Part shown: piece by piece, positions 26,148 through 35,554 of the stretch | Numbering within the stretch: the stretch's first letter is position 1 | How the letters are laid out: each line of letters starts with the position of its first letter | Source of the DNA: Nocardia amikacinitolerans NBRC 108937 | GTDB taxonomy: Bacteria; Actinomycetota; Actinomycetes; Mycobacteriales; Mycobacteriaceae | Assembly: GCF_001612615.1 (NCBI RefSeq) | Contig: NZ_BDAU01000007.1 | Location: 62,001 to 126,000, forward strand | Direction: 5' to 3' | DNA length: 64,000 bases | Program-made: the position numbers and the translations under genes | The notes under the pieces: generated by a model | What the model was told of the DNA's origin: nothing | The model's database searches: none | Seen by the model: only the letters and a program-made list of their open reading frames with translations

Positions 26148-26167
26148 GGGGCTTGCGGCAAGGCCCC
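26148..26167 (+). promoter_or_regulatory. Rifampin-associated element (RAE)
   Basis: The sequence GGGGCTTGCGGCAAGGCCC at 26148-26166 equals, as I recall it, the published RAE consensus found upstream of rifamycin-inactivating genes in actinomycetes. It lies 60 bases before the glycosyltransferase start. An AT-rich CATATAGC at about 26133 just before it could be the -10 region. RAE-bearing genes are induced by rifampin. Confidence 0.88.
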
Positions 26168-26225
26168 GTTCGTCACGCACAATTGCCCGCCGAAGCCGGA
26201 ACCTGCGGAAATGGGGTGTTGCGAA

Positions 26226-27458
26226 GTGCGTGTCGTGTTGTCGACGTTCGGGTCGCGTGGGGATGTCGAACCGCTGGTGGGACTCGCGGTGCGGTTGCGG
26301 GAACTCGGCGCGGGGGTGCGGGTGTGCGCGCCGCCGGACGAGGACTTCGCGCGGCGGCTGGCCGGTGTCGGCGTGCCGGTGGTGCCGGTCGGCCGGTCGG
26401 CGCGGGCGATGACGACCGAGGCGCCCGCGTCGCCGAACCTGTCCGAGCGCGCGGCCGAGGTGATCGCGAGCCAGTTCGAGGCGGTCACCGCGGCGGCCGA
26501 GGGATGCGACGCACTGGTGGCCACCGGCATGTTGCCCGCCGCGGCCGGTGCGCTGTCGGTGGCCGAGAAGCTCGGCATCCGGAGCGTGTCCGTGACCTTC
26601 CAGCAGCTCACGCTGCCATCGCCGCACCGCCCACCGCTGGCGTATCGGGGTCGGCCGCTTCCACCGGAGGTGACCGACAACCGAGTGCTGTGGGATCTGG
26701 ACGCCCAGACCATCGACGAGCTCTTCGGTGCGGCGCTCAACACCAACCGGGCCTCGATCGGTCTGCCGCCGGTGGACAACGTCCGCGACTACGTCATCGG
26801 CGAGCGGCCGTGGCTGGCGACGGACCCGACCCTCGACCCGTGGCAGCCGACCGACCTCGACGTCGTGCAGACCGGCGCGTGGGTGCTGCCCGACGACCGC
26901 CCGCTCGCCGACGACCTGCTGGCCTTCCTGGACTCCGGCGCGCCGCCGGTGTACGTGGGGTTCGGCAGCATGCCCATGCACGCGTCGAAGGACGTCGCCG
27001 AGGTGACCCTCGCGGCGGTCCGCGCGCACGGCCGTCGCGCGGTCGTCGCCCGCGGCTGGGCGGACCTGGCCCTGATCGATGACCGCGACGACTGCTTCGC
27101 CGTCGGCGAGGTCAACCACCAGGCGTTGTTCGCCCGGGTCGCCGCGGTCGTGCACCACGGCGGCGCGGGTACCACGACGACGGCCGCCGGTGCCGGTGCG
27201 CCGCAGGTCGTGGTGCCCCAGGCGGCGGACCAGCCGTACTGGGCGGGGCGGGTGGCGCAGCTCGGCATCGGCGCGGCGCACGACGGTCCGGCGCCGACCG
27301 CCGAGTCCCTGTCGGCCGCGCTCGCGACGGCCCTGAGCCCCGAGACCCGAGCGCGAGCGACCTCGGTGGCCGCCGAGGTCCGCACCGACGGGGCTGCGGT
27401 CGCCGCGCGACTGCTGGTCGACGCGCTCGATCGAGAGAGGAGGCCGGCTTCCGCGTGA
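26226..27458 (+). CDS. rgt: GT1 glycosyltransferase, probable rifamycin glycosyltransferase
   Basis: 410-residue GT-B enzyme of the vancomycin/macrolide glycosyltransferase type: MRVVLSTFGSRGDVEPLVGL at the N-terminus, VYVGFGSMP at the start of the second domain and the nucleotide-sugar motif VVHHGGAGTT near residue 310. The specific rifamycin role is inferred from context: an RAE precedes it and a HelR-type helicase is coupled to it. Rgt enzymes glucosylate the ansa-chain C23 hydroxyl and inactivate the drug. GTG 26226 begins at the family's first strand. Its stop overlaps the helR start by four bases. Confidence 0.82.
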   Translation: MRVVLSTFGSRGDVEPLVGLAVRLRELGAGVRVCAPPDEDFARRLAGVGVPVVPVGRSARAMTTEAPASPNLSERAAEVIASQFEAVTAAAEGCDALVATGMLPAAAGALSVAEKLGIRSVSVTFQQLTLPSPHRPPLAYRGRPLPPEVTDNRVLWDLDAQTIDELFGAALNTNRASIGLPPVDNVRDYVIGERPWLATDPTLDPWQPTDLDVVQTGAWVLPDDRPLADDLLAFLDSGAPPVYVGFGSMPMHASKDVAEVTLAAVRAHGRRAVVARGWADLALIDDRDDCFAVGEVNHQALFARVAAVVHHGGAGTTTTAAGAGAPQVVVPQAADQPYWAGRVAQLGIGAAHDGPAPTAESLSAALATALSPETRARATSVAAEVRTDGAAVAARLLVDALDRERRPASA

Positions 27459-29692
27459 ATCCGAGGGATCGTCGAGCCAGGGAAAGCGAGGGGCAAGTGT
27501 CAACCCAGCGGTACGAAGACGAAGTGCGGTCCGAGCGGAGCTATCTGGACGGGCTCTACGCGCGGCTCGACGCCGAGCGCGCGCGAGTGAAGGGCCGCTA
27601 CAGCGCGGCGTTGCGGGGAAACGGTGTGTCACCGATGGAACGGGATTTCGAGGTGCGCGCGCTGGGTAGAGAGATGCGGCGGCTCGACGTGGCCGACAAC
27701 GGGCTGTGCTTCGGCCGGTTGGACTCCGTGTCGGGCGAACGTCTCTACATCGGCCGGATCGGGCTGTTCGACGAGGCGAACGAGTTCGAACCGCTGTTGC
27801 TCGACTGGCGAGCGCCCGCGTCGAGCGCGTTCTACACCGCCACCGCCGCGCATCCGGAGAACATGCGCCGCCGCCGCCAATTCCACACGCGCGGAAGGCG
27901 ATTGGTCGACTTCACCGACGAGGTGCTCGGTCGCCCCCACGGTGGCGAGCGCGGCGACGCGGCCCTGCTCGCGGCGGTCGACGCGCCGCGCGGTGCGGGG
28001 ATGCGCGACATCGTGGCGACGATCCAGGCCGAACAGGATCGGATCATCCGGCTCGATCACCCGGGCGTGCTGGTGATCGAGGGCGGGCCGGGCACCGGCA
28101 AGACGGTCGTGGCGCTGCACCGCGTCGCCTATCTGCTCTACACCCAGCGCGAGCGGATGGAGCGGCACGGTGTGCTCGTGGTCGGGCCCAATCCGGCGTT
28201 CCTGACTCACATCGGCCGGGTCTTGCCGTCGCTCGGCGAATCCAACGTGGTCTTCACGACCACCGGCGATCTCGTGCCGGGTCTGCACGTCACCGCCGAG
28301 GACGCACCGGAAGCCGCGCGGCTCAAGGGCTCGCTGAAGATCCTGGACGTGCTCGCGGCGGCGGTCGCCGATCGCCAGCGGCTGCCGGAGCATCCGGTGT
28401 CGATCGAATTGAAGGACGTCACGGTGCGGATCGACGCGCCGACCGCGGAGTGGGCAAGGGAGGAGGCGCGCGCGAGTGGACTGCCGCACAACGAGGCTCG
28501 TGCGGTGTTCGGCGAGATCGTCACGTACGTCCTCACCGAGCGGGCGATCACCAGGATCGGCCGGGGCTGGTTGACCCGCGACGACCGCGAGGCATGGGAG
28601 CAGCTGCGGGCGGACCTGCTCGCGGAACTCGCGGAGGACGAGAAGTTCACCGCGGCGCTCGACGAACTCTGGCCGATTCTGACGCCGGAAACACTACTGG
28701 CAGAGCTGTATTCGTCCCCGGAGCGGTTGCGTGCGGCGGGCGCCGACCAGTCGCTGTGGCGGGCCGAGGGCGACGTCTGGACGGTGTCGGACGTGCCGCT
28801 GCTCGACGAACTCGTCGACCTGCTCGGTCGCGACAAGTCGGCGGACGGTGACGCCGACCGGGAACGCGAGGACGAGGCCGCGTACGCCGCGGGTGTGCTC
28901 GACCTCCTGGTCGGCCGCGAGGACTCGATGGACGACGAGGACCACCTGTTCGCCCAGGACATGCTCTACGCCGAGGATCTCGCGGAGCGATTCCTCGAAC
29001 GCGACACCCGTGAAGTCGCCGAACGCGCTGCGGCGGACCGGGAGTGGACGTACCGGCACATCGTGGTCGACGAGGCCCAAGAGCTGTCCGAAATGGACTG
29101 GCGGGTGCTGATGCGGCGCTGTCCCGGCCGATCCTTCACGGTGGTCGGCGATCTCGCCCAACGCCGGTCGGCCGCCGGAGCGACCTCGTGGGACGCGATG
29201 CTGGAGCCGTACGTGCCGGGCCGGTGGGTCTACCGGTCGCTGTCGGTGAACTACCGCACCCCGGCGGAGATCATGGCCGTCGCCGCCGCGGTGCTCGCCG
29301 AGTTCGCACCGGGGGTCGAGCCGCCGGAGTCGGTCCGCTCCTGCGGCGTCCAGCCCTGGCGCCGGCAGGTCACCGCGGACGAACTGCCCAGTGCCATCGA
29401 GGAATTCGTCCGCGACGAAGCCGGTCGCGAAGGCACGAGCATCGTGATCGGGCCGCCCGGCGTGCCGGGAACGGTGCCCGCCTCGGAGACGAAAGGACTG
29501 GAATTCGACGCCGTCCTCGTCGTGGAACCGGAACGAATCCTCGCCGACGGCCCCCGCGGCGCTGCCGAACTCTACGTCGCCCTCACCCGCGCCACCCAAC
29601 GCCTCGGCGTCCTCCACCGAGGCCCGCTACCGCGATCCCTCACCGGCCTCACCGGAACCGCACCACCTGTCGCGGCGGGAATCGAGCGGTAG
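27455..29692 (+). CDS. helR: HelD-family RNA polymerase-binding helicase, HelR type
   Basis: 745-residue UvrD-like ATPase. An N-terminal coiled coil (about 15-75, SERSYLDGLYARLDAERARV) enters the polymerase secondary channel. Walker A GGPGTGKTV is at about 211. An acidic, helix-rich insertion (about 455-530) could be the primary-channel arm. VDEAQELS, GDLAQRR, NYRTPAEI, TKGLEFDAVLV and YVALTRATQRL are the later helicase motifs. HelR removes rifampin-blocked RNA polymerase and confers tolerance. GTG 27455 overlaps the rgt stop (GTGA), so translation is coupled; an internal GTG at 27497 with GAGG upstream is an alternative. Confidence 0.87.
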   Translation: MNPRDRRARESEGQVSTQRYEDEVRSERSYLDGLYARLDAERARVKGRYSAALRGNGVSPMERDFEVRALGREMRRLDVADNGLCFGRLDSVSGERLYIGRIGLFDEANEFEPLLLDWRAPASSAFYTATAAHPENMRRRRQFHTRGRRLVDFTDEVLGRPHGGERGDAALLAAVDAPRGAGMRDIVATIQAEQDRIIRLDHPGVLVIEGGPGTGKTVVALHRVAYLLYTQRERMERHGVLVVGPNPAFLTHIGRVLPSLGESNVVFTTTGDLVPGLHVTAEDAPEAARLKGSLKILDVLAAAVADRQRLPEHPVSIELKDVTVRIDAPTAEWAREEARASGLPHNEARAVFGEIVTYVLTERAITRIGRGWLTRDDREAWEQLRADLLAELAEDEKFTAALDELWPILTPETLLAELYSSPERLRAAGADQSLWRAEGDVWTVSDVPLLDELVDLLGRDKSADGDADREREDEAAYAAGVLDLLVGREDSMDDEDHLFAQDMLYAEDLAERFLERDTREVAERAAADREWTYRHIVVDEAQELSEMDWRVLMRRCPGRSFTVVGDLAQRRSAAGATSWDAMLEPYVPGRWVYRSLSVNYRTPAEIMAVAAAVLAEFAPGVEPPESVRSCGVQPWRRQVTADELPSAIEEFVRDEAGREGTSIVIGPPGVPGTVPASETKGLEFDAVLVVEPERILADGPRGAAELYVALTRATQRLGVLHRGPLPRSLTGLTGTAPPVAAGIER

Positions 29693-29710
29693 GCGAACGG
29701 ATTTCGGGCG

Positions 29711-30712
29711 TCAGCGGCTGGGGGAGATGGCGTCGAGCACGCGCAGCGCGTTGCCGCCGAGCAGCAGGTGGATGGTCTCGGCGCTGAGGCCGCGGCGCAG
29801 CAGCGCGTCGGTGAGCAGCGGTAGCTGGGCGGGGCTTTCCAGTCCGCGCGCGGGTCTGATGAATCCGTCCCAGTCCGAGCCGAGCGCGACGGTCTCGCGG
29901 CCGCCGACATCGATGATGTGCAGCAGGTGATCGACGACGGCGTCGAGTTCGCCGCCGAGGTAGGCGGGGGAGAAGATGACCCCGACGACGCCGCCGGTGT
30001 CGGCGATGGCGCGGATCTGTTCGTCGTCGATGTTGCGCCACATGGGCCGGACGCCTGCCACGCCGGTGTGCGAGACGATGACCGGTCCGCGGGCGCGGGC
30101 GATGGCATCGAAGAAACCGGGGCGGTTGATGTGGGCGAGGTCGACCAGCATGCCGAGCTCGGCGCACGCATCGACGACCTCGCACCCGAAGCCGGTCAAC
30201 CCTTCTTCCTTGCTGCGTCCGATACCCATTGCGGGACAACCGATCTCGCTGCGACTGAAGTGCAGCAAGCCCAGGTAGCGCACGCCGCGCCGTGCGAAGG
30301 CGACGAGGTTGCCGAGGTCGCCTTCGAGCGCTTGGCCGCCCTCGATGCCGCGCAGCCCGACGCTGACTCCTTCGGCGCGCGCTCGGCGGATGTCGTCGCC
30401 GGTGGTCGCCAGCCGGAACCGGTCGGGATGGGCGCGCGCGGTGTCGTCGAGCGCGTCGAGTTGGCGGTGGATGTCGGCGGCGGTGCCGCGGCGCGGGTAG
30501 GGGGCCGTCCACATGCCGAACCATTGCGCGGCCAGACCGCCCTCGCGCATGCGGGGCAGGTCGACGTGTCCGACGTAGCGGCTGATCGGCCAGCGCGGTC
30601 GGTGCCGAACGGCGAAGTCGTAGCCGCGGGATATCAGTTTCGGGGTGTCGGCGTGCAGGTCGATGACGGTGGCGCTGTCGTGCACTTGCTTGGCTTCGGT
30701 GGAGACGGCCAT
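29711..30712 (-). CDS. M19 family dipeptidase (membrane dipeptidase type)
   Basis: 333-residue zinc amidohydrolase-fold enzyme: metal ligands in DLHADT (about residue 20), the bridging glutamate in RGIEGG (about 124), LVDLAHIN, VIVSHTG and the GSDWDG motif near the C-terminus. M19 enzymes cleave dipeptides, including ones with a C-terminal D-residue. No signal peptide, so it is cytoplasmic. ATG 30712 has GGAGG five bases upstream. It lies 25 bases after a DadA-like oxidase gene, suggesting joint use of D-amino-acid dipeptides. Confidence 0.9.
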   Translation of the reverse strand: MAVSTEAKQVHDSATVIDLHADTPKLISRGYDFAVRHRPRWPISRYVGHVDLPRMREGGLAAQWFGMWTAPYPRRGTAADIHRQLDALDDTARAHPDRFRLATTGDDIRRARAEGVSVGLRGIEGGQALEGDLGNLVAFARRGVRYLGLLHFSRSEIGCPAMGIGRSKEEGLTGFGCEVVDACAELGMLVDLAHINRPGFFDAIARARGPVIVSHTGVAGVRPMWRNIDDEQIRAIADTGGVVGVIFSPAYLGGELDAVVDHLLHIIDVGGRETVALGSDWDGFIRPARGLESPAQLPLLTDALLRRGLSAETIHLLLGGNALRVLDAISPSR

Positions 30713-30737
30713 GCGTACCTCCGGGCGAGAAGGACGG

Positions 30738-31967
30738 TCAGCGCCGCCGGAATCGGTCGGCGCGAAACGGTGTCAGAACCGGCGGACGGACGCCGTCGAG
30801 GACGTAGCGCGTGAGGGCTTCGGCGGCGGGCGCGGCCAGTGTCATTCCGAGCATGGAAAACCCTGTGACGAGGTAGGTTTCGGCGTGGCCGGGCAGTCGG
30901 TCGATGATGGGCAGCCCGTCCGGTGTCAGTGGTCGTTGCCCGCTCCACTCGCGTTGCCGGTCGGTCCAATCGATCCCGTCCAGCATGACCGACGCGCAGC
31001 GGGCGATGGGGTCGAGACGCCGTGCGCTCAATCTCGCCGAGGGCCCGAAGTCCATGCCCGAGGCGATGCGCAGCCGGTCGCCGAGCGGAGCGCAGGCGAT
31101 GTGGTCGTCCAGCAACAGCACCGATCGGCGCAGCGCGGTGGTGGCGGGGACGTCGAAGCTGTAGCCGCGACCGCCGATGACGGGGAATCGCCTGCCGATC
31201 AGGGCGGTACTGGCTCCGGTCGCGACGATCACCACATCGGCGTGGTGCAGGCCCGCGCTGGTCGCGACCGCGGTGCGGGTAGCCAAGCGGGTGGCGGTGA
31301 CTCCTTCCTCGATGCGCACCCCGATGCCGCGGACATGCGCGGCGAGAGCGGCGACGAACGCGCCAGGATCGATCTGAACGTGATCGCGCAGTTCGACGCC
31401 GTAGCGGGCCAGCGTCGACAGGGCGGGTTCCCGCTCGTGGAGCGAGTCGGCGTCCAAGATGGTCTCCGGCACCGAGAAACCGGCGGCCCGGAACGGTTCG
31501 CGGGCGCGGCGGAACGCCCGCACGGCATCGGCCTCGCGCGCCACGGCCAGCAACCCCGCGTCGACGCGCCGGAATTCGACGCCTTCGTCGGCGAGCTCGT
31601 CCAGCAGCGGGAAGCACCGTTTGCCCAACTCGGCCAGAGCCAGTACGCCGCGCTGGTAGTGGCGGGCGGTGGAGTGACGGGCCAAGGACAGTAGCCAGGG
31701 CAGCAGCCCAGGATAGTCGCGTGCGGCGATGCGGGAGGCCGACTCGGGCGAGCGCAGATGCCTGAGTCCGTCGCGCATCAGTCCGGGCTCCGGGAAGGGG
31801 CCGGTTTGCGCGGGATTCACCCATCCGGCGTTGCCGTGCGAGGCGCCCGCGCCGACGCGCTCGGCTTCCACCACCGTCACGTCTACGCCGTGGTGCGCCA
31901 GCTGGTGGGCCACATTGAGCCCGGCGATGCCTGCGCCGACGACGAGTGCGGTTCGCGGCGTGCTCAT
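30738..31967 (-). CDS. DadA-like FAD-dependent amino acid dehydrogenase/oxidase
   Basis: 409-residue DAO-fold flavoprotein. FAD-binding GAGIAGLNVAHQL is at about residues 12-24, GNAGWVNP and RGYSFDVP match D-amino acid dehydrogenase DadA, and the C-terminal GFSMLGMTLAAPAAE closes the FAD site. Such enzymes oxidise D-amino acids and pass electrons to quinone or O2. ATG 31967 is chosen because the longer frame upstream lacks homology. It precedes the dipeptidase in one unit and is divergent from cytochrome bd genes. Substrate not certain; glycine/sarcosine oxidase-like specificity is an alternative. Confidence 0.83.
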   Translation of the reverse strand: MSTPRTALVVGAGIAGLNVAHQLAHHGVDVTVVEAERVGAGASHGNAGWVNPAQTGPFPEPGLMRDGLRHLRSPESASRIAARDYPGLLPWLLSLARHSTARHYQRGVLALAELGKRCFPLLDELADEGVEFRRVDAGLLAVAREADAVRAFRRAREPFRAAGFSVPETILDADSLHEREPALSTLARYGVELRDHVQIDPGAFVAALAAHVRGIGVRIEEGVTATRLATRTAVATSAGLHHADVVIVATGASTALIGRRFPVIGGRGYSFDVPATTALRRSVLLLDDHIACAPLGDRLRIASGMDFGPSARLSARRLDPIARCASVMLDGIDWTDRQREWSGQRPLTPDGLPIIDRLPGHAETYLVTGFSMLGMTLAAPAAEALTRYVLDGVRPPVLTPFRADRFRRR

Positions 31968-32294
31968 AGCGGCACCCGCTGTGCGCCGCCGGGGACCCGG
32001 CCGGAACTGACGTAGCGCGGCACTGTGCGCCCTTCGTTTCGAACGGCGGAAGCATGTCGACGACCGACCCCCGGAAACGTCCTCGCTGGATTGCCAGAAC
32101 ATTGCCGACAGGTGGGTAGTCGCAGTCTATGCCGGGCCAGGCGACGGTGTCCTCGACGTCGGAGCACTTCGCCGCGACCCGCCGTTTCGTTTGCTCGGAT
32201 CGCGACCGTACGCCAGCCGTTGACCGGTAGATTTGGCCGATCGAACAGACGCCCGACAACTCGCGACAGACCGTGCACGTCGGAAGGGGCTGTG
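31968..32294. promoter_or_regulatory. Divergent promoter region, dadA-like gene and cydA
   Basis: 327 bases without a gene. TTGACC at 32220-32225 may be the cydA -35 box; the -10 is unclear. On the minus strand CATAGACT near 32125 could serve the oxidase gene. No strong palindrome for a redox regulator was seen. Confidence 0.35.
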
Positions 32295-33713
32295 ATGGTG
32301 TCCAGCGCGTTCGCCGAGCTCTACCTGGCGTCGACCGAGGGGCCGCCCGGTTTGCTGCCCGCGCGCCAGCAGATGGCGTTCTCGCTCGGCTGGCACATCG
32401 TGCTGGCCTGCTTCGGCGTCGCGTTTCCCGCGATGATCTATGTCGTGCATCGCCGCGGCATCGTCCGTGCCGATCCGGTCGCCCTCGGCTTGGCGAAGCG
32501 ATGGGCGACGGTGTCGGCGATCCTGTTCGCCATCGGCGCGGTCTCGGGGACGGTGCTCAGTTTCGAGATGGGGCTGCTGTGGCCGGGTTTGATGGGACGC
32601 TACGGTGACGTGCTCGGCCTGCCGTTCGCCTTCGAAGGGCTCTCGTTCTTCATCGAGGCCATCTTCCTCGGCATCTACCTCTACGGGTGGGGACGGATGC
32701 CGCCGCGGCGCCATCTCGCGATGCTCGTCCCGATGGCGGTGGCCGGCGTGGTCGGAACCTTCTGCGTGGTGAGCGTCAACGCGTGGATGAACAATCCGAC
32801 CGGGTTCCGGCTGGTCGACGGCGAGGTCACCGATGTCGACCCGTGGCGGGCAATGTTCAACGACGCCGCCTTCTTGCAGTTCGCGCACATGTGGGTCGGC
32901 GCGTTCATGGTGGTCGGCTTCGTGGTGTCGGGCGTCTACGCCGCGGGACTGTTGCGCGGTCGCCGCGACGAGCACCACCGGCTGGGTTTCACCGTGCCGT
33001 TCGTCTTCGCCACCGTCGCCGCGATCGCGCAACCGCTCATCGGGCATCTGCTCGGGATGCGGGTGCACGACACGCAACCGGCGAAACTGGCGGCGTTCGA
33101 ATTGGCCACCCACACCGAAGGTCCCGCGCCGCTGCGGATGGGCGGACTGCTCATCGACGGAAAGGTCGTGGGAGCGCTCGAGATCCCGCGGCTCGGCTCG
33201 ATCATCGCCCGCAACTCGTTGACCGCGCCGATCCCCGGACTCGACACCGTGCCACCGGAGGATCGGCCGCCGGTCAACATCACCCACCTCGCCTTCCAGA
33301 CCATGGTCGGCATCGGCACCCTGCTCGCGCTGCTGGTGATCGGGTTCTGGTTGGCGCGGTGGCTGCGCCGCGATCCGCTGGCCAACCGCTGGTTCCTGCG
33401 CGTTGCCGTCGCTGCCGGGCCCTTGGCGGTGCTCGCGCTGGAATGCGGTTGGGTCGCCACCGAAGTCGGCCGCCAGCCGTGGACGGTGTGGCGGGTGCTG
33501 CGCACCGCCGACGCGGCGAGCACGAGCACCGGCCTGTGGTGGAGCTACACCGGCGTGCTGCTGGTCTACCTCGGGATGACCGTGGGCGCGATCGTCGTCC
33601 TGCGCTCGATGACCCGCCGCTGGCGCGCGGGGGCCGAGTCCATCGCCAGCCCGTACGGCCCGGGCGCCGGTCCCGTCGACGAGGCGCAGCGCGCCATCCG
33701 CGAAAGGGGATGA
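32295..33713 (+). CDS. cydA: Cytochrome bd-type quinol oxidase subunit I
   Basis: 472 residues with about nine membrane helices. It carries heme-ligand histidines in the first helices (FSLGWHIVLACFGV), FEMGLLWPG, the long FAFEGLSFFIEAIFLGIYLYGW helix and the GRQPW motif of the quinol site. The Q-loop is short, as in the CIO-type branch rather than long-Q-loop E. coli CydA. It oxidises menaquinol and reduces O2. ATG 32295 has GGAAGGGG upstream. cydB follows after three bases; no cydDC is in the window. Confidence 0.93.
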   Translation: MVSSAFAELYLASTEGPPGLLPARQQMAFSLGWHIVLACFGVAFPAMIYVVHRRGIVRADPVALGLAKRWATVSAILFAIGAVSGTVLSFEMGLLWPGLMGRYGDVLGLPFAFEGLSFFIEAIFLGIYLYGWGRMPPRRHLAMLVPMAVAGVVGTFCVVSVNAWMNNPTGFRLVDGEVTDVDPWRAMFNDAAFLQFAHMWVGAFMVVGFVVSGVYAAGLLRGRRDEHHRLGFTVPFVFATVAAIAQPLIGHLLGMRVHDTQPAKLAAFELATHTEGPAPLRMGGLLIDGKVVGALEIPRLGSIIARNSLTAPIPGLDTVPPEDRPPVNITHLAFQTMVGIGTLLALLVIGFWLARWLRRDPLANRWFLRVAVAAGPLAVLALECGWVATEVGRQPWTVWRVLRTADAASTSTGLWWSYTGVLLVYLGMTVGAIVVLRSMTRRWRAGAESIASPYGPGAGPVDEAQRAIRERG

Positions 33714-33716
33714 CCG

Positions 33717-34736
33717 ATGGACCTGTCGGAAGTGGTCGCCACGGCGATGTTCACCGGCGTGGTGCTGTACGGGCTGTTCGGCGGCGCGGACTTCGGCTCC
33801 GGATTCTGGGATCTCACCGCGGGCGGAGCGCGGCGCGGCGGCCGGTTGCGCGTGCTGATCGATCACAGCATCGGGCCGGTGTGGGAGGCCAACCACGTGT
33901 GGCTGATCTACATCCTGGTGTTCCTGTGGACCGCCTACCCCTCGGCGTTCGCCGCCATCATGACCACGCTGTTCGTTCCGATGAGTCTGGCCCTGCTCGG
34001 AATCGTGTTGCGCGGAGCCGACTTCGCGTTCCGCAAGTACTCGGCGACGATCGCCCAGGCTCGGCTGTTCGGTGCGTTGTTCGCGGGGGCGTCACTGATC
34101 ACGCCGTTCTTCTTCGGCACGGTCGTCGGCGCTATCGCCTCGGGACGGGTGCCCGCCGAGGGATACGGTGACCGGGTGGGGTCGTGGGTGAACCCGACCT
34201 CGTTCATCGGGGGCATTCTGGCCGTGGGCACGTGTTCCTTCCTGGCCGGGGTCTTCCTCACCGCCGACGCCGCGCGTTCCGGCGATCCCGCACTCGCCGA
34301 ATACCTGCGGCCACGGACTCTCGCCGTCGGCGTGGTCACCGGTGCGCTCGCCATCGCGGCGATCGCACCGATCCGCCGTGACGCGCCCACTCTCGGTGAC
34401 GGCCTGCTCGGCCGGGCATTGCCGTTGATCGTGGTGTCGGCCGCCGCCGGGGTGAGCACGCTGGTTCTGGTGTACCGCCGCCGGTTCGGGTGGGCGCGGG
34501 TGGCGGCGCTGGTGGCGGTCGCGGCGATCGTCATCGGGTGGGCGGTCGCGCAGACACCGTGGATGCTCGTCGACGAGATGCTCATCGCCGACGCGGCGGG
34601 GGCGCGGTCGACTCTCGTCGCGCTGCTGGTTGTCGTCGCGCTCGCCGCGGTCACCGTGCTACCCGCGCTTGCCTATTTGTTCTGGCTCACCCAGACCGAC
34701 GCGTGGTCGCGCGACGAGACGGCCCACACCGGTTGA
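33717..34736 (+). CDS. cydB: Cytochrome bd-type quinol oxidase subunit II
   Basis: 339 residues, about eight membrane helices. The start VVLYGLFGGADFGSGFWDLTAGG is the CydB signature, followed by IGPVWEANHVWLIYILVFLWTAYP and the RGADFAFRKY segment. The subunit completes the bd oxidase with CydA. ATG 33717 lies four bases after the cydA stop codon, so the two are one transcript. It is convergent with the nucleotidyltransferase gene. Confidence 0.93.
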   Translation: MDLSEVVATAMFTGVVLYGLFGGADFGSGFWDLTAGGARRGGRLRVLIDHSIGPVWEANHVWLIYILVFLWTAYPSAFAAIMTTLFVPMSLALLGIVLRGADFAFRKYSATIAQARLFGALFAGASLITPFFFGTVVGAIASGRVPAEGYGDRVGSWVNPTSFIGGILAVGTCSFLAGVFLTADAARSGDPALAEYLRPRTLAVGVVTGALAIAAIAPIRRDAPTLGDGLLGRALPLIVVSAAAGVSTLVLVYRRRFGWARVAALVAVAAIVIGWAVAQTPWMLVDEMLIADAAGARSTLVALLVVVALAAVTVLPALAYLFWLTQTDAWSRDETAHTG

Positions 34737-34759
34737 ATTGCCTTGGGCGCCGGGATGTC

Positions 34760-35554
34760 TCAGCGGGCGATCGCCTCGGTTTCGACGCGGTCGGCGACCC
34801 AGGACAGGAAGGTGTGCACATCGGCGGCGGGCAGCGGGATCGCCGCGGAGCGCGGCCGCTGGAAACTGTGCAGCGCGTCTTCGATGAGCGGGCGGAACGC
34901 TTCCTCGGTCCGCGCTATCAGCCGCGCCGCCTGCCGTTTCGCCAGCCAGCGGCCGGTGCGGCAGAACGCGACCGAACGGCAGCCGTTGAGGACCTGGTTG
35001 TCGCTCAGGTGACCCGCGCCGTTCGCGTGCGCGCGGACCGAGGCCAGGATCGCGGCGTAGAGGTCCCGGTCATGTGGTGCCGCGACGACCTGGCGTACCG
35101 GACTTCCGTAGAGGAGCCGACCGGACTGGTGGGCGATGGAGCGATCGATGACGTACCAGAACGCCGGGGACAGCTTCGGATCGAAGTCGGCGCGGCTCGG
35201 CAACAGCGGACCGGTGTTCAGGTTCAGCAAGTACCCCGCCGCGACGGACGGCCGCTTGGCGAACTCGGCGTCGTACATCACCAACTCCAGCCCGACGGCG
35301 GGACAGGGCAGCGTGGGATGAGCGAGCACTTCCACCATCTCGCGCACCGACCGCCGGGGAAGGGCCGGGCCGACCACGACCGTCACATCGACGTCGCTGC
35401 GCCCGTGCCGATAGTCCGCGAGCGCGAGAGACCCGACCGCGAACACGCTGACGAGGTGCGATCCGCAGACCGCTCGGGTGCGCCGCACGAGCGCTTCCAG
35501 GTACGGCCGCACCTCGACAGGCAGCGATTCCGGATCCACGAGCGCGGAGGTCAT
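34760..35554 (-). CDS. AadA-like nucleotidyltransferase with DUF4111-type C-terminus
   Basis: 264 residues. The nucleotidyltransferase core is at about 35-65: VSVFAVGSLALADYRHGRSDVDVTVVV, with the GS and DxD metal-binding residues. The rest resembles the DUF4111 helical domain of aminoglycoside 3''-adenylyltransferases. It may adenylate an aminoglycoside or another small molecule; resistance is not shown by sequence alone. ATG 35554 is chosen as the start before the first helix. It stands alone. Confidence 0.78.
   Translation of the reverse strand: MTSALVDPESLPVEVRPYLEALVRRTRAVCGSHLVSVFAVGSLALADYRHGRSDVDVTVVVGPALPRRSVREMVEVLAHPTLPCPAVGLELVMYDAEFAKRPSVAAGYLLNLNTGPLLPSRADFDPKLSPAFWYVIDRSIAHQSGRLLYGSPVRQVVAAPHDRDLYAAILASVRAHANGAGHLSDNQVLNGCRSVAFCRTGRWLAKRQAARLIARTEEAFRPLIEDALHSFQRPRSAAIPLPAADVHTFLSWVADRVETEAIAR

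Noticed and set aside
34760..35554. Firm call of aminoglycoside resistance for the AadA-like gene
   Set aside because: The nucleotidyltransferase core is present, but substrate specificity cannot be read from the sequence. It is kept as a family-level call.
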